64,000 bases of DNA from Diphasiastrum complanatum. Lineage: Eukaryota > Streptophyta > Lycopodiopsida > Lycopodiales > Lycopodiaceae. Each line of letters opens with the position of its first letter. Position 1 is the first letter of the stretch. Shown here in pieces: positions 35,037 to 46,620 of the stretch. The notes beneath the pieces were generated by a model, which did no database searches, had not been told where the DNA came from, and saw nothing but the letters and a program-made list of their open reading frames with translations. The DNA is taken from contig CM055110.1 in assembly GCA_029204225.1 (NCBI GenBank), positions 34,171,947-34,235,946 of the forward strand. Direction: 5' to 3'. The position numbers and the translations under genes are program-made.

Positions 35037-36890
35037 ATTAAGATGTAATGATGAAGGAGAGTACATCTCCACCAAAATGATAGAGTTTTGTAATGCTAAT
35101 GGCATAAAGAGGGAGTTAAGTTGTCCTTATACCCCTCAACAAAATGGAGTGGCCGAGGAGTTTGTTAAGACCTTAAGGCTAGAAACTTCTCTACCAAAAC
35201 CATTTTGGGGTGAGGCAATTACTTGTGCTAATTTTTTGTGCAATAGATTTCCCAACAATACCATTGGAGGAATCACACCATATGAAGCTCTATATGGTAA
35301 GAGGCCGAACCTTAAAGATCTAAAAAACTTTGGATCTACTTGCTATGTTCACCAATCCTTGGATACAAGGAAGGAGGATGATGCCACTTTTATCAAAGGT
35401 ATATTTGTGGGATATTGTGAAAATTGCAAAGGATATAGAGTCTTCAATTCCATCACTAAGAAAGTCATAGTGAGTAGGGATGTTATTTTCTATGAAGGAC
35501 AAGTTTGCAAATTGGATGAAAGTGCTACTAACCACCTCAATGTCAAAGAGCGTGCTAGGATGGAGGAGGAGCTTCAAAGTGATTAAGATCTTGAGGATCC
35601 ACCTCAAGACCCAAGGACTCCAAGAAGATTACTCGAGCTAGGGCTGAGCTATCAAGGCTCATATACATTGGCAAAGGTGATCAAAGTGAAACACTTCATC
35701 TCTCACTTCCTATACTTTTCTTATTTCAATGCTTGATGAACCAACTTGCTATGACGATGCTTGTAAATCAAGAAGCTGAAAGGATGCTATGCAAGTGGAG
35801 TATGATGCTCTCATGGAGAATCATGCTTGGGAATTTTGTATATCTTCCTCGAGGAAAGAAGCCACTTGATTGCAAGTGGGTGTATAGATTGAAGTATAAC
35901 CAAGATGGATCAATAGATAAGTATAAAGCAAGGCTTGTAGCAAAGGGTTTCTTGCAAACTAAATACATTTATTATGATGAAACTTTTGCTCATGTGGCTA
36001 AGCTAGTTATAATAAGATTGATCATTAGTCTTGCTACTACTTTCAATTGGAGGTTTTTCAACTTGATGGTACAAATGCCTTCCTCAATAGCTACTTGGAG
36101 GAAGAAATCTACACGAGGCAACCCGAGGGCTTCATCAAGGAGGGGCTTGAAGGAAAAGTATGTTTCTTGAAGAAGAGTCTTTATGGACTCAAACAAGCAC
36201 CTAGAGGTTGGTACTCTAGGCTAAACTCTTTTCTAATTTCCATCAATTTTGTATCGAGCTCATATGATCCTTCATTATATATGAGGTTTAATGATGGAAA
36301 GATCATTGTACTTGTATTGTATGTTGATGACATAATCTTAAGTGAAAATGATAGATGGAATCATAATGTTAAGATTGCTTTATATAAAGAGTTTAGGATG
36401 GTGGATATTGGCGTATTGCACTTCATTCTAGGAATAGAAATCATAAGAGGATTGGATTTTAGCTTCATATGTCAATCTAAATATGCTACATCCATCCTAG
36501 ATAGATTTGGAATGAAGATTGTGCATTGAGACTCCAATGGCACAAAATGTAAAAGCATCTATAAGTGGTGATAAAGCATCATTTGAGGACATCACTCTCT
36601 ATAGAAGGCCTATAGGCTCCTTAATCTATTTAATTATAAGTCCACCTGATCTTAGTTATAGTGTTGGTAAGTAATCCAATATATGCAAAGTCCTCTTGTG
36701 TCACATTGGAAGTCCTAAGATACATATCATCAACTAGGAATTTTGGCATACTCTACGAAGGGACTAATCTTGGCTTAAGAGCCTGTAGTGACTTGGATTT
36801 TGCAAGTGACAAGGTGGATAAAAAATCTACAATTGCATTGGCTACATTGTCAATCCTACCTAACCCTAGAGTTATGTCATTTTGATGGTT
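35037..36890 (+). pseudogene. Copia D integrase-reverse transcriptase-RNase H remnant
   Basis: It begins abruptly inside integrase: a broken GEYIS, then IEFCNANGIKREL and YTPQQNGVAEEF with the catalytic Glu, and FWGEAITCANFLCNRFPN (35,077-35,586). A linker with VIVSRDVIFYEG follows. Reverse transcriptase runs from PLDCKWVYRLKYNQDGS (about 35,860) through a frameshift at about 36,050. It continues with FQLDGTNAFLNSYLEEEIY, SLYGLKQAPRGW and the catalytic VLYVDDIILS (about 36,310), as far as FILGIEI (36,529). RNase H pieces follow (GSLIYL, SDLDFASDKVDKKST) and stop near 36,885. Many residues fit, but frameshifts make it inactive. No LTRs assigned. Confidence 0.85.
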
Positions 36891-37043
36891 AGGTTGATCA
36901 ACTACTTTTGGTCCTATAATTTAGGAATTATGACCAAAAAAGCCTAACTAATCCTATGAATGAGATCTGACCTATCTAGAGTAGCCTTCACACATGGCAA
37001 CATGGATTCACATGTGTGGATTACAAAGTACATCAAAAAATAC

Positions 37044-37440
37044 ATAAAAACCAAGCTAGAATTTGCTATTTTTCACACTCCTCTTCAAATCTAGCTTGGG
37101 AAACTATGATACATTTATCGATTACTCCAAGTAATGATCTTAGCTTAATGAAAGAAGTCTTAGGCAAGGATTTAGAAAGTAAATCAGCTAAGCAATCCGA
37201 TGAAGACACATGTTGGAGCTTAATTTCTTTGGCTTGCACCTTCTCCCTCACAAAATGATGATTGAATCTCGATGTGCTTGCTCGTTGCATAGAATGTAGG
37301 ATTGGTAGCAAGCAATTGGGCTGATTGGTTGTCACAATAGATCCAAGGAATCTCCTCGGTTTGGATAACTTGAAGCTCCACCAATAGACTTTTGAACCAT
37401 AAGACCTCCTTTCATGTTGATGTCAAGGCCTTATACTTGG
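37044..37440 (-). pseudogene. Copia RNase H terminal fragment, inverted
   Basis: Minus strand from 37,335: NQPNCLLPILHSMQRASTSR, FNHHFVREKVQAKEIKLQHV and CLADLLSKSLP, the last part of copia RNase H where the host-read order is ...RTKHIDIRYHFIR...QLADIFTK. It faces copia D on the opposite strand and so belongs to a separate or inverted piece. Confidence 0.75.
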
Positions 37441-37925
37441 ATTTTGTTTAAAATAATGAAATACTATCTTGCTTTTTGTAAAGACATGATACTAAATGTC
37501 AATTAGTCTCCATATCACATGCTAGATTTTCATCTAACTTCAAAGGAGAAGAGCCCTATTTTAAATACAATCTATCATATAGAATTTTGAGAGCAAATTG
37601 GCAATCTCAAGCTCCTTCTACATTTGTCTTGTGTTTTTGTGAATGCTTTGCAAACTAAACTTGATTACTTCCATTCTCTGATGCGGGGTAAGATTCCCAT
37701 GTTTGATCATTGTATTTGATTGCTCTTGATTGTGGGATCCTAAATTTCTAATCTAGATCAAGAAATTGTGACTAGTTTGCAATAGATAAGTGTATCAATC
37801 AATAAATCACTCCTGGAGTCTTTTGCAGGCTCATTTATGGTCCTAGTACTGTACTTTCACAAATCTATTATCTAATACTAAAATTTGATACCCATATTGA
37901 AGATTTATAATACTATGAGCAAAGT
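37441..37925. other. Non-coding sequence next to an orphan primer site
   Basis: AT-rich, no gene seen. It lies where the internal leader of a minus-strand LTR element should be, given the primer site at 37,926-37,937. Confidence 0.35.
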
Positions 37926-37937
37926 GCTCTGATACTA
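37926..37937 (-). promoter_or_regulatory. Orphan primer binding site and LTR edge
   Basis: Plus strand GCTCTGATACTA, i.e. TAGTATCAGAGC, one base off the initiator Met site. TGTTGGAAAA follows at once (37,938), so an LTR of a minus-strand element starts there and extends right. Its outer end was not located. Confidence 0.6.
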
Positions 37938-39590
37938 TGTTGGAAAAAAAAAAAGAGGAATCAGTAGTAGTAAAGTCGCATTCGATAGATGTAGTATCGA
38001 GCTCTACAGAAAATCCTCCTTCTAATGTATGGTTATTGTATCAAAATTTGAACAAAGCTTTCACGACAATTGTCACGTTTGAATCTTTTAGCAACTAACT
38101 TTGAAATCAATAGTACTAGAAAGCGATTTCGGAGACAAACAATTACAAAGTGTAAGTGATGTATACAATATTGCATTATCGAAACATTCAACAATTCAGA
38201 CTAGATTATGAGAGATTCACCAGATACTAAAAGATGGTATTTTGCTACAGATTATACTTTGTAAATGCTTGTGTATGGTTTTCGACCTAGATATATGATA
38301 AGGGATAGACAAATCTATAAAAATTGGATGGTAGCTATTTTCTTGCTTGAGACGCTAGAAATAGGGACACTTAAAAGAGTATCTAGTGTACTCAAGGTTG
38401 AGTTAAAATCATCTTGATGGATCTCCTAGAAATTCTAGTAGGATGAACTATTATAGCTTAGCCTTTTGGATATTCTAAGATTATTTGTACGAAAAAGCAT
38501 TTCTGAATTTTTTATGAGAAATTTTATTTGGACTATAGTTGCTTGTTTTCTTAACTTTTCAATTTTGATCTCCAGTGTAAAGTGATAATTCACCTAATGC
38601 TTCATGTTAACTGAATTTGCATGAAGGTGATGTTACTGGTTTGGAGAGAATTAGAATTGAAAAATTTATCAATTAGTGTATTCTTGAAATCTGATATAGT
38701 ACTTAAAAGCAAAGATAAACCATTGGATAATTGTTCCATCTCTAAGTACTTATGATATTTGAGGTCAAACTAAGGGTAATTATTTTTTGGAAAAGTGTGA
38801 AAGTTAAAGAATTGTTTTTTGAACTTTTTTTCTTTGTTTAGAGGACAGAATCTATTTAAGAGAGAAAAATGTACGTGCATGTCCTGTATAAAGGATTCAT
38901 TATAATGCTAGACTTTGATATTCGGTACTCTAGTATACAAGTTTATTAGTTATGCTTTGCCATTTTGAGATAGGCTAGAAATGTAATTAAGAACCTTGTG
39001 AGAGCCCAGATGCTCTAAATAGGGCATATGGAGCTAGCAGATAGTGATCTTTTAGTGCAATGTGTAAAGGAGATCAGCGATTGGCTGCAAATTCCACTTC
39101 TAACATCACAATTGACATCCAAAACTACAGATAACTCAATGGTTACTAAAAATATCAGTTATGAATTCAATTAAATGAATTTAATAAAGGAAAATAATAT
39201 TTGTTACTAAGCAATTACTTATAAGGATTACCAAAATCCTAATTGCAAAATACATTCCCGATCGCACTTACTACCACTGATGTCCACTCTTCTTCTCCCC
39301 TTAGGATTTTTTGTTCCCTGAAAATCTATTTCAACTAAGGTACTAAGAAGACGTAATGACATTAGTAAATGTCTAAAGTTAATTACTATAGAAAAAAGTC
39401 TGAAACAATTTCACTTCTATCTTATACTTGAGTTGAATCACTGATATACAAAAATCATCTACTACTATGAAAAACAATACGGGTTTTGACAATCTGTGAG
39501 TAAATTCTTGGCGAGTTTTGCGAGTTTTATTTACAAATGATTTCTAAAATTTCATGGCACATGGTATGCTATCAAATATATAGGCTTTAA
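37938..39590. other. Probable LTR and unclassified AT-rich sequence
   Basis: Starts as an LTR (TGTTGGAAAA). At 38,925-39,090 it matches the dispersed LTR-like repeat (copies at 30,440 and 48,716): GTTTATTAGTTATG, AATGTAATTAA, GAACCTTGTGAGAGCCCA. No coding region. Confidence 0.45.
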
Positions 39591-40005
39591 ATATATATTC
39601 ATTTTATATTAGATAGAAATTAACTTTGATTATACCAATGGATTCTACATAAAAAATGGAGCACTTTTGCTTTTTGGACCATCTCAATCCAAGCAATAGT
39701 AAGAAAGTTATGACAGTCCAACATTTTTTAGACTAGAAAACATTTTTCCCTTGGAACTTAAAAGGGGTTAGCACGCCGGTGTGCTATCAATAAAGACTAA
39801 AAGCTTAAATTGGTAGCACGCCGGCGTGCTACCCTTTCAAGCTCCAAGAAAAAAAAATTAGTCTAAAAGACTTTGAGAGACGATAACTTTCCTAATATTG
39901 CTCGGATTGAGATGATCCAAAAAGCAAAATTGTTCCATTTTTCACGTAGAATATACATTGCTTTAATTAAATTTGATTAAAAAAAATGAAAATATTTTAT
40001 TATTT
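39590..40005. repeat. Long imperfect inverted repeat with GC-rich palindromes at the centre
   Basis: Left arm about 39,590-39,788, right arm about 39,812-40,005, spacer 23 bp. Arm matches include TTTGCTTTTTGGACCATCTC against TTTGCTTTTTGGATCATCTC and TTTTAGACTA in both. The inner ends are TAGCACGCCGG...GTGCTA. The block at 39,812-39,833 is itself a perfect 22-bp palindrome (arms GGTAGCACGCC). The transcript would form a hairpin of about 190 bp. It could be a foldback/MITE element or a small-RNA precursor. Confidence 0.8.
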
Positions 40006-42300
40006 CATCATCTCAACATAAGCTTAATAGTTAAGTTACAGTCTCCATCTAGAACATACTAAAAATGTCAACGTTGATTTTATGATACCTATCATAGGCT
40101 TGGCCACATACCATCATGTCTTTTAATGTATGGTCATACATCAATCCTTGGCAGTAGAGAAAATGTTTTAGCTTGATAAATGTAAAATTAAAGTGATCAA
40201 GTTCTATGCGTTCTCAGTGATATAGCATACTATGTACAATTTGTAGACAACATGATTTGCATACATATCTTTTAGCTAATAAGAAAATAAACAACATGAT
40301 AATGAAGTATACAAATAGATTTCACCCCCAAAAGTGAAGTAGAATAATTTACTCGCAAAATGCCAAACCCCAAACAATACTAGTATGATCTTTTGCATAT
40401 AATTCACCATAGGATTTAACCGGAAATGAAATTAGTTTTTTTTATACTTTTGATCACCTCCTATCAATTACAAATTTTCCAATAAAATTGGACTGTTTTT
40501 CTTTTTATTGACTGGTTTGACATTACTCTATTATTATTGACAAACACTATCCAAACCCAGAATATGATATTACATGAATGGATATCCTACTAATAGAATT
40601 TTAGTAACTCTTAAACTGTATCCAAACAAGATTTCACTGTCCGGATAAAGAGTACTGTTACCACTCATTCAGACTGGTCATTTAATATTGTTTGACGATT
40701 TTAAATTCAATTTTGACGAGTATCTTGTACAAAAGTTTGCTTGACTCATCGATCAGTATCGATTAGAAATCTATTAGACAAGTAACTGATTCAAATTTAA
40801 ATCAAATGTGAAATTCAACAAAAAAGAAAAAAAAAGTCTATTTTAACTTCTAATTGGGGGTACCATCATACTCCAAAAGTTAAATTAACATTACAGTAAC
40901 AACTGCCGACAAATTTGCTGTGGTTCCTTTTGTCAATTTTAAATTATCTAGTACCAGAAAATAATCTAGCCTTAGTGAAAACATTGTGACCAATTCTGAC
41001 TGATAAACTTAGTTTAGTCAATTCACTAATCTAAACTGATTCCATAGATAACGAAAAAATAACCAAAATTTTGATTTTTTGAAAAAACTCAATTTTTGGT
41101 TCATTTTACGTAATATAAAAATCTTGACAGTAATACTGTTAGTACAAAAGATAATTGAAATCGAAAAATCGCAATATTGTTTGATTTCTACTGTCACTAA
41201 ACCAATATCCAACTGGCATGCAAAGCACACTACATCGGTTAGAAAATGACATTACGAAAGTTTTTACGTAAACTTCAGTATAACAAAATTTGTCAGGCAC
41301 TATCATTAATTTGTGACCCAACTGTCAAAGCACATGCGTACGACCACTCAAATTGACTGTAAATCCCTCATGCATGTCAAAATCATATTCAGAATCAACA
41401 TGCAATCAATCCATGCAAGCACAATACCACAAATCAGGAAAATGACCCGCATGCAATCAGAATAATTTAAAATTTTGCAAATTTTGCTCACAAAACTGCC
41501 AAAATTTCAAACGGCCATAATTTTGGCTACAGGACACCAAATTGGGTCTTGTAAAGCTCTGAACAGAGGGAGACTTAGTGATCGAGACACTTGCCACATC
41601 AGCCTGCCACCTAGGTTGTGTGAGCACAGAGCATCTAAAATTCTGTAGGAGGGCGCACTTCCTCAAGGCAATATGTTGTAAAATCAATCAAACACCTCAT
41701 CAAGCCCAAAAGTGATGCTACCAACGGTCTTAAATGGGCTATAGACTTCCGTGAAGCATTCATACTGATCCTAAGAAGCAGTATAGGTGGAGAACGAAGA
41801 TTTCTTGATTTATAGAAGTCAAAATAGCTTCAAACTTGATGGAGATGGAGTATAAGCCACCAACCATCAATTTACAGGTCTGATAGCTTGCTGGGAAGGT
41901 AAAAAAGAATGCTAATCATGCTGTAAAAAAATCTAGAATGGTTTTTTTTATGAAGTTAGAGAGATCCATCCCCAAAAATCATAAAAAAATGGTCATTTTT
42001 TGCACTTTTCTGACTTCCTACAAGCTCAATTGTTGGATTTCTTGGATCTAACTTCAAGGAAAGCTTCAAAAGACTTTGTTTCACCTCTTTACAATCTCTA
42101 CTTGGTGTTTTACAGCCGCCTACTATCTAACTTTATGAAAAAGACAAGCAAAAATCGTGATTTTTTAGCTCTTTTCCGATTTTTTCTTCAATATAAGTGG
42201 AAATTCATGACATGCAACTCTTTCTCTAGCACATGCAAACCAATTTACTATCGATTGTTGAGTCAAAAAGCATGAAAAAACAAGCAATTATGACCAAAAC
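40006..42300. other. AT-rich intergenic sequence, no gene found
   Basis: No recognised coding region. The only structure noted is the inverted copy of the 30,665 repeat at 41,440-41,560. Short frames such as 41,018-41,321 and 42,000-42,275 show no domain and look like chance frames in AT-rich DNA. Confidence 0.5.
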
Positions 42301-42624
42301 ATAGCCTAGAATCATAAATCATGAAAAGAACCGGCATGTATCACTATTTTCATCATTAATGATCTCTAAAATGAAAGTACACTTGTTGGAAAATTCAGAT
42401 CTACCAAATATTTGAGCTACACAAGAAAAAGCTCCAAAAATGCCATCTTGCTATCCACTTGGAAGAGAATTCCCATTGATCCAATCCGAAATTTCAATGA
42501 AAAGTAGCACTTCTCCAAGTTCTCCAATCTTCGTTAGCCTTGTTCTGATACTACTAAAAGGGAAAGCTCCACAAGATCTTGCTTACAAGACAAACACACT
42601 ATGGTGAAACCACCCAACCAAGTA

Positions 42625-43140
42625 GAAGCAACCAATCAACCTCTAGAAGCTTCAACATCAAGCCACAAAATAGGAAGCATGAAAGTAGAATGAGAGCCTG
42701 CTGGCAATGAATCAACCACAAATGTGATTAGTAGGATGAGTCTGGCCTCCTTATATAGAGCCTAGAACCACTTGTGCACATGGTCATTCAAGGTCCTAAC
42801 TCCCCTATACATAGACTCATCTAGAATAGAGTCTCTATGCATAGATTCTCTATTCATAGATTGCTATTGATAACTCTAACCAAGCAGAAGCAACCAATCA
42901 ACCTCTAGAAGCTTCACCCCCAAGCCAAGGAATAGAAAGCATGAAAGTAGAGTGAGAGCCTGGCAATGAATCAACCACAAATGTGAGTAGTAGGGCGAGT
43001 TTGGCCTCCTTATATAGAGCCTAGAACCACTTGTGCACATGGTCATGCAAGGTCCTAACTCCTCTATACATAGATTCATCTAGAATTGAGTCTTTATGCA
43101 TGGATTCTCTATTCATTATTGATAATTCTACACATGCCTT
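42625..43140. repeat. Tandem duplication, period about 262 bp
   Basis: Copy 1 starts GAAGCAACCAATCAACC at 42,625 and copy 2 at 42,887. Both contain CCTTATATAGAGCCTAGAAC, CACTTGTGCACATGGTCAT and AAGGTCCTAACTCC. The TATATA box suggests an LTR promoter segment that was duplicated. Confidence 0.85.
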
Positions 43141-43402
43141 GATTGTCTCAAACCTCGTACTAACTCCATTTCGTGTGTTTCGGGCCTCACAAGGATATTA
43201 CTTACTTTAGGGTTACGTCTAGTATGATGTGGCATAAGTAACAGCTTGATTCACTGGAGTATTGTGTATCCAAGACTAGGAATATATTGAATCCTATGTA
43301 CTGGTCATGGACATAACACATCTCATAATAACGGGAGAGTTGTTCCACAACTATTTTCTTCTCTCTTTCTCCATTCGCGTCCCACTTCCAATAGTTCCCT
43401 CA

Positions 43403-44005
43403 AAGTTTGTCGGCAACTGAGAGCGGTCCAGTAGACGACGTGGCACGTTGTGTGCACCTACGGGCCGCGCGTGGGATCCCATTCCTACCTCCTAGCCACC
43501 CGCCATCTTTTCTCTTTGACCCCAAAAGGGTTGGTACTCGGGGACAAGGGTACATTGTCTATAATGAGCTTACGTGTGGGTGCTGTTTTAGTCTCCATTT
43601 ACTTATGGTATGAATGCACTCTTTTTGGTGCCTTTATGGACGCAACTGCTCTGTGCGTAGCTTGCATCCTCCAATATCCCCACTTAAGCGAGCACAAGGC
43701 GAAGGATATCCCCACTCGCTCGTTCAGGATTAGAAATTTGGCTTTGATACCACCTCAGAGTTTGTCGACAGTGGAGAGCGATCCAATAGATGATGTGGCA
43801 CATCATGTGCACACTTGTGGGCCATGTCGTGTGCACTTGTGGGCTGTCTATGGGATCCCATCCCCACCGCCTAGCCACCCACCATCTTTCCCCTTTGACT
43901 CCAAAAGGGCTGGTACTAGGGGACAAGGGTACATTGTCTACAATGAGCTCATATGTGGGTGCTATTTTAGTCTCCATTTACCTATGGGACGAATGCACTC
44001 TTTTT
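43403..44005 (-). repeat. Paired LTR-like copies with internal primer site
   Basis: Two copies: about 43,403-43,627 and 43,754-44,005. They share GTTTGTCG, GATGTGGCAC, GTGGGATCCCAT, CCCAAAAGG or its variant, GGGACAAGGGTACATTGTCT and TTTAGTCTCCATTTA. Between them GGCTTTGATACCA (43,740-43,752) is the complement of a TGGTATCAAAGCC primer site, placed just before the second copy. This looks like two LTRs of a minus-strand element almost without internal sequence. Open frames here are translations of the repeat. Confidence 0.65.
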
Positions 44006-44975
44006 AAGATATATATGTTCTTCATGGTTAAATCATTTAACTTTTTAAAGTCATCACACAAACGTGTGCCGCCATCATGTTTACTAACCAAAAGGATTGG
44101 TGCAGGCGAATTAACACTTAACGGATTATTTATAGACACATTCAAAGGCAAACGTGACAAGTCAATAGTTAGGCTGTAAACTACAGGGTCATCCACATAG
44201 ACTTCATCTTTCAAAAAGCAAATATAAACTTTGTTAGCAGAGTCTTTTAAATATTCAACAACTTCTAAAAACCATAGGATAAAAAGGCCTATTTACATCG
44301 TCTTTTAGTTCAACCAATGAGCCATTATGCAAAAAGGAAATACTATGAGTTACATAGTCCTTTTTTCAGGACTCATTTTTGGAGTAAAATCACTCATTTC
44401 CTAAGATTATGTGTACGTTATCCAAATTCATAATATGAAAATCCAGCGGTTCAACATAATCTTGAATTTTGAGTGGAACAAGTTGATCTGCCCCTGATGC
44501 AATTTCCATATAAGTGGTTACTTGGCACGATGGTCGCCTTGAGTTTTTGCACCACTTTAGTATTTTTTTAAGTTATGTGTGGAACCATGATAAAAAAGAA
44601 TAGTTACAGCTTGTCGTCCAATGATCCCATTCATACGAATGAGGTCGTGGGGGCCAAAAACAGCTACATTAAAACAACAAGTCTCACAATTAGTGTCATC
44701 CTTAAAGGATAAATCAACAAACGAAATGGTAGAATTACTTGGCGCCTTAAAGAGTTTAGGTTGCCTGCTAGATTTCTTTCATTTTTTCTCTGGGCAATCT
44801 TTTGATAGATGCACTTTTTTCATGTAGAAGAAGCACAAGCTGCCGGTTCTCAACTTGTCATAATCCGCGCGATCCAACTTGATGTGCTTTGTCCTACCCT
44901 GGAAACCAATGTCCGTCTCCACCATTGAGGAACTTAATGGTGGCCTAGTCTCCTTGAATTGTTGTCTCAAACTTC
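44006..44975 (-). pseudogene. Ty3/gypsy zinc knuckle-protease-RT start
   Basis: The minus strand runs from 44,970. A degenerate knuckle CFFYMKKVHLSKDC (44,785-44,830, one Cys replaced by Tyr region) is followed by a protease in broken frames with HGSTHN in place of DSGSTHN (near 44,600) and NVHIILGNE (about 44,405). Then comes the start of reverse transcriptase: PAPILLVSKHDGGTRLCDDF and KKLNDLTMKNIYIL (44,020-44,115). It ends at 44,005, against the LTR-like pair. Confidence 0.75.
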
Positions 44976-45119
44976 CTAAGCCATTATGTAGCGAAGCCCT
45001 TGTCGTTTTTACTTCATTTTCTACCTTAGTAAACCATGTTTTCCCTCGGGTGACGGACCGTCTTCACCACCTCCTCCTCCTAACTTAAACACTATTTGCT
45101 TGTATGGACTTTGAACTCC

Positions 45120-45632
45120 TTGCAAAACCAAATCTTGGAGACACAAACTAGGCATGTCGCGGCTGAGCAAGAGTGGCGTTCTTCAATGCACTCATGGTCC
45201 ACCATCCTTTATCCCATGTTTAATCCAAAAAAAATTTCGGGTGAAAAGAAGGACCGACATCCTGATGTTGTGCTTTTGTGGCTCGATCAATGGAATAGTC
45301 ATTTTTCCATGCACGACCTGTCGGATAGTACAAATATCGTGTCTGCCCTTATATTTTTACACAAAAAGTGGCGTTTCGTCACCATGTACATGGGTAGTAG
45401 GCTGTCTAGATGCCTACATATAGGAGTTCCAAAAGATTTTGTCCCGATTTGCTTCCAAAATCGACCCTATCTTAATAAATTTACATTTATTTTAGGGCTT
45501 TCAAAGAAATTTCAACTAGAAGTGCGGCTTAACCAACTGCAGACTATCAAGGATGTCATTCGCTTTGTAAAAATCTTCGATGACGTCCATATCGACTCCC
45601 GCAAGGAGCTTTGCCCAAGGCTGAGCTAAAAG
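45120..45632 (+). pseudogene. Ty3/gypsy gag core fragment, opposite strand
   Basis: Plus strand reading VLLWLDQWNSHFSMHDLSD, then SALIFLHKKW, and further on FILGLSKKFQLEVRLNQLQT and IKDVIRFVKI. This order (W.L...F......A...L...W, then F..GL....Q.EVR) is the gypsy gag core. It lies head-to-head with the knuckle-protease fragment on the minus strand, so the two halves of a gag-pol are inverted relative to each other. Confidence 0.65.
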
Positions 45633-46106
45633 AAAAGAAGTCGTTTAAGTGCATGGGGGCATGCACGGGGCCCACAATTTTTTTTTTTGGTTTTCCAAAT
45701 TTCAAAAAAAAGAAAAGACAATAAGACTGCAAATTTTTTTGTTTGGGCTCTCAAAGAGGCCAAGAAACAACCTTGAAGGAATGTACTTTTCAACAATAAA
45801 AAAATACAGATTTTCTGATGGTTCTGATGCTCGATCCGTCAAGCAAGATTTAGAAACATAGTTTTAAAATTTTTTGCAACCTAGACAACTACCAAAAACT
45901 AGAAAACCGTAAAAATTTCAAGTCTCTTAGCATGCATACAAGGCTGAAAATTTATCCAAACGATCCCGGATCTCAATGGAACAAAAAACAAAGTTGTTCA
46001 TAGTGATGAGACCATGAAAACTAAGCTAACCAAGCACATCAACTAGAAATTTAAACCAACCAAAACTTAAGTAGAAACGATTGCACCTTATTCACAATGA
46101 TCGGTG
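45633..46106. other. Leader-like non-coding sequence
   Basis: No gene seen. Contains a poly-T run and lies between the gag fragment and a minus-strand primer site. Confidence 0.35.
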
Positions 46107-46119
46107 GCTCTGATACCAA
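46107..46119 (-). promoter_or_regulatory. Primer binding site, initiator Met tRNA
   Basis: Plus strand GGCTCTGATACCA, the exact complement of TGGTATCAGAGCC. It lies 2 nt inside the LTR that starts at 46,122. Confidence 0.85.
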
Positions 46120-46121
46120 AT

Positions 46122-46620
46122 GTTAGAATCCCCATCATCGATCCGATCATTGCTAGGACACAATCAGGTGACGAACGCTACGTTACCACCCATCCATAGA
46201 GGTACTACCACCTCACCCCTGTGCATCGGAGCTATAGACCACCACCAAGCAAGTTCAGATCTCCGATAAGCCATGGTGTCCCATACCACAATACCTTATT
46301 CTTGACCCTTGCTTGCTTACATCCTGAGGCCTAGATAATCGTCCTGACCTGACCACTAGCGGAAGAGCTCTTCATTCTTCAGGAGAGAATCAATGACAAG
46401 CTCATGGAGATCCACATCTATATAAATAGTCCAAGTGGGGTTATCTCCGACCATGGGAGTCACACATGATCAATGACATGAGACAACTGTGCACATTGAT
46501 GTGGGTCCATAATATTGACACGTGGCACCCCAAAGACCTATAGCTCCAAACCAGCGTTCCGTCCTCATAAAGAGACCTCAGCTCAAGTTACATGTTGCAT
46601 GCCCTTATGAGTACGTAACA
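46122..46620 (-). repeat. LTR of a minus-strand retroelement
   Basis: Starts TGTTAGAATCCCC and ends TACGTAACA, giving matching TGTTA/TAACA ends, length 499 bp. The primer site sits just inside. The outer end touches the duplicated ProRS promoter block without a gap. The partner LTR was not recognised in the window. Confidence 0.75.

Noticed and set aside
43450-44007. 185-codon plus-strand open frame
   Set aside because: It spans the paired LTR-like copies and simply translates the repeat; no domain, and the two halves are repeats of each other.
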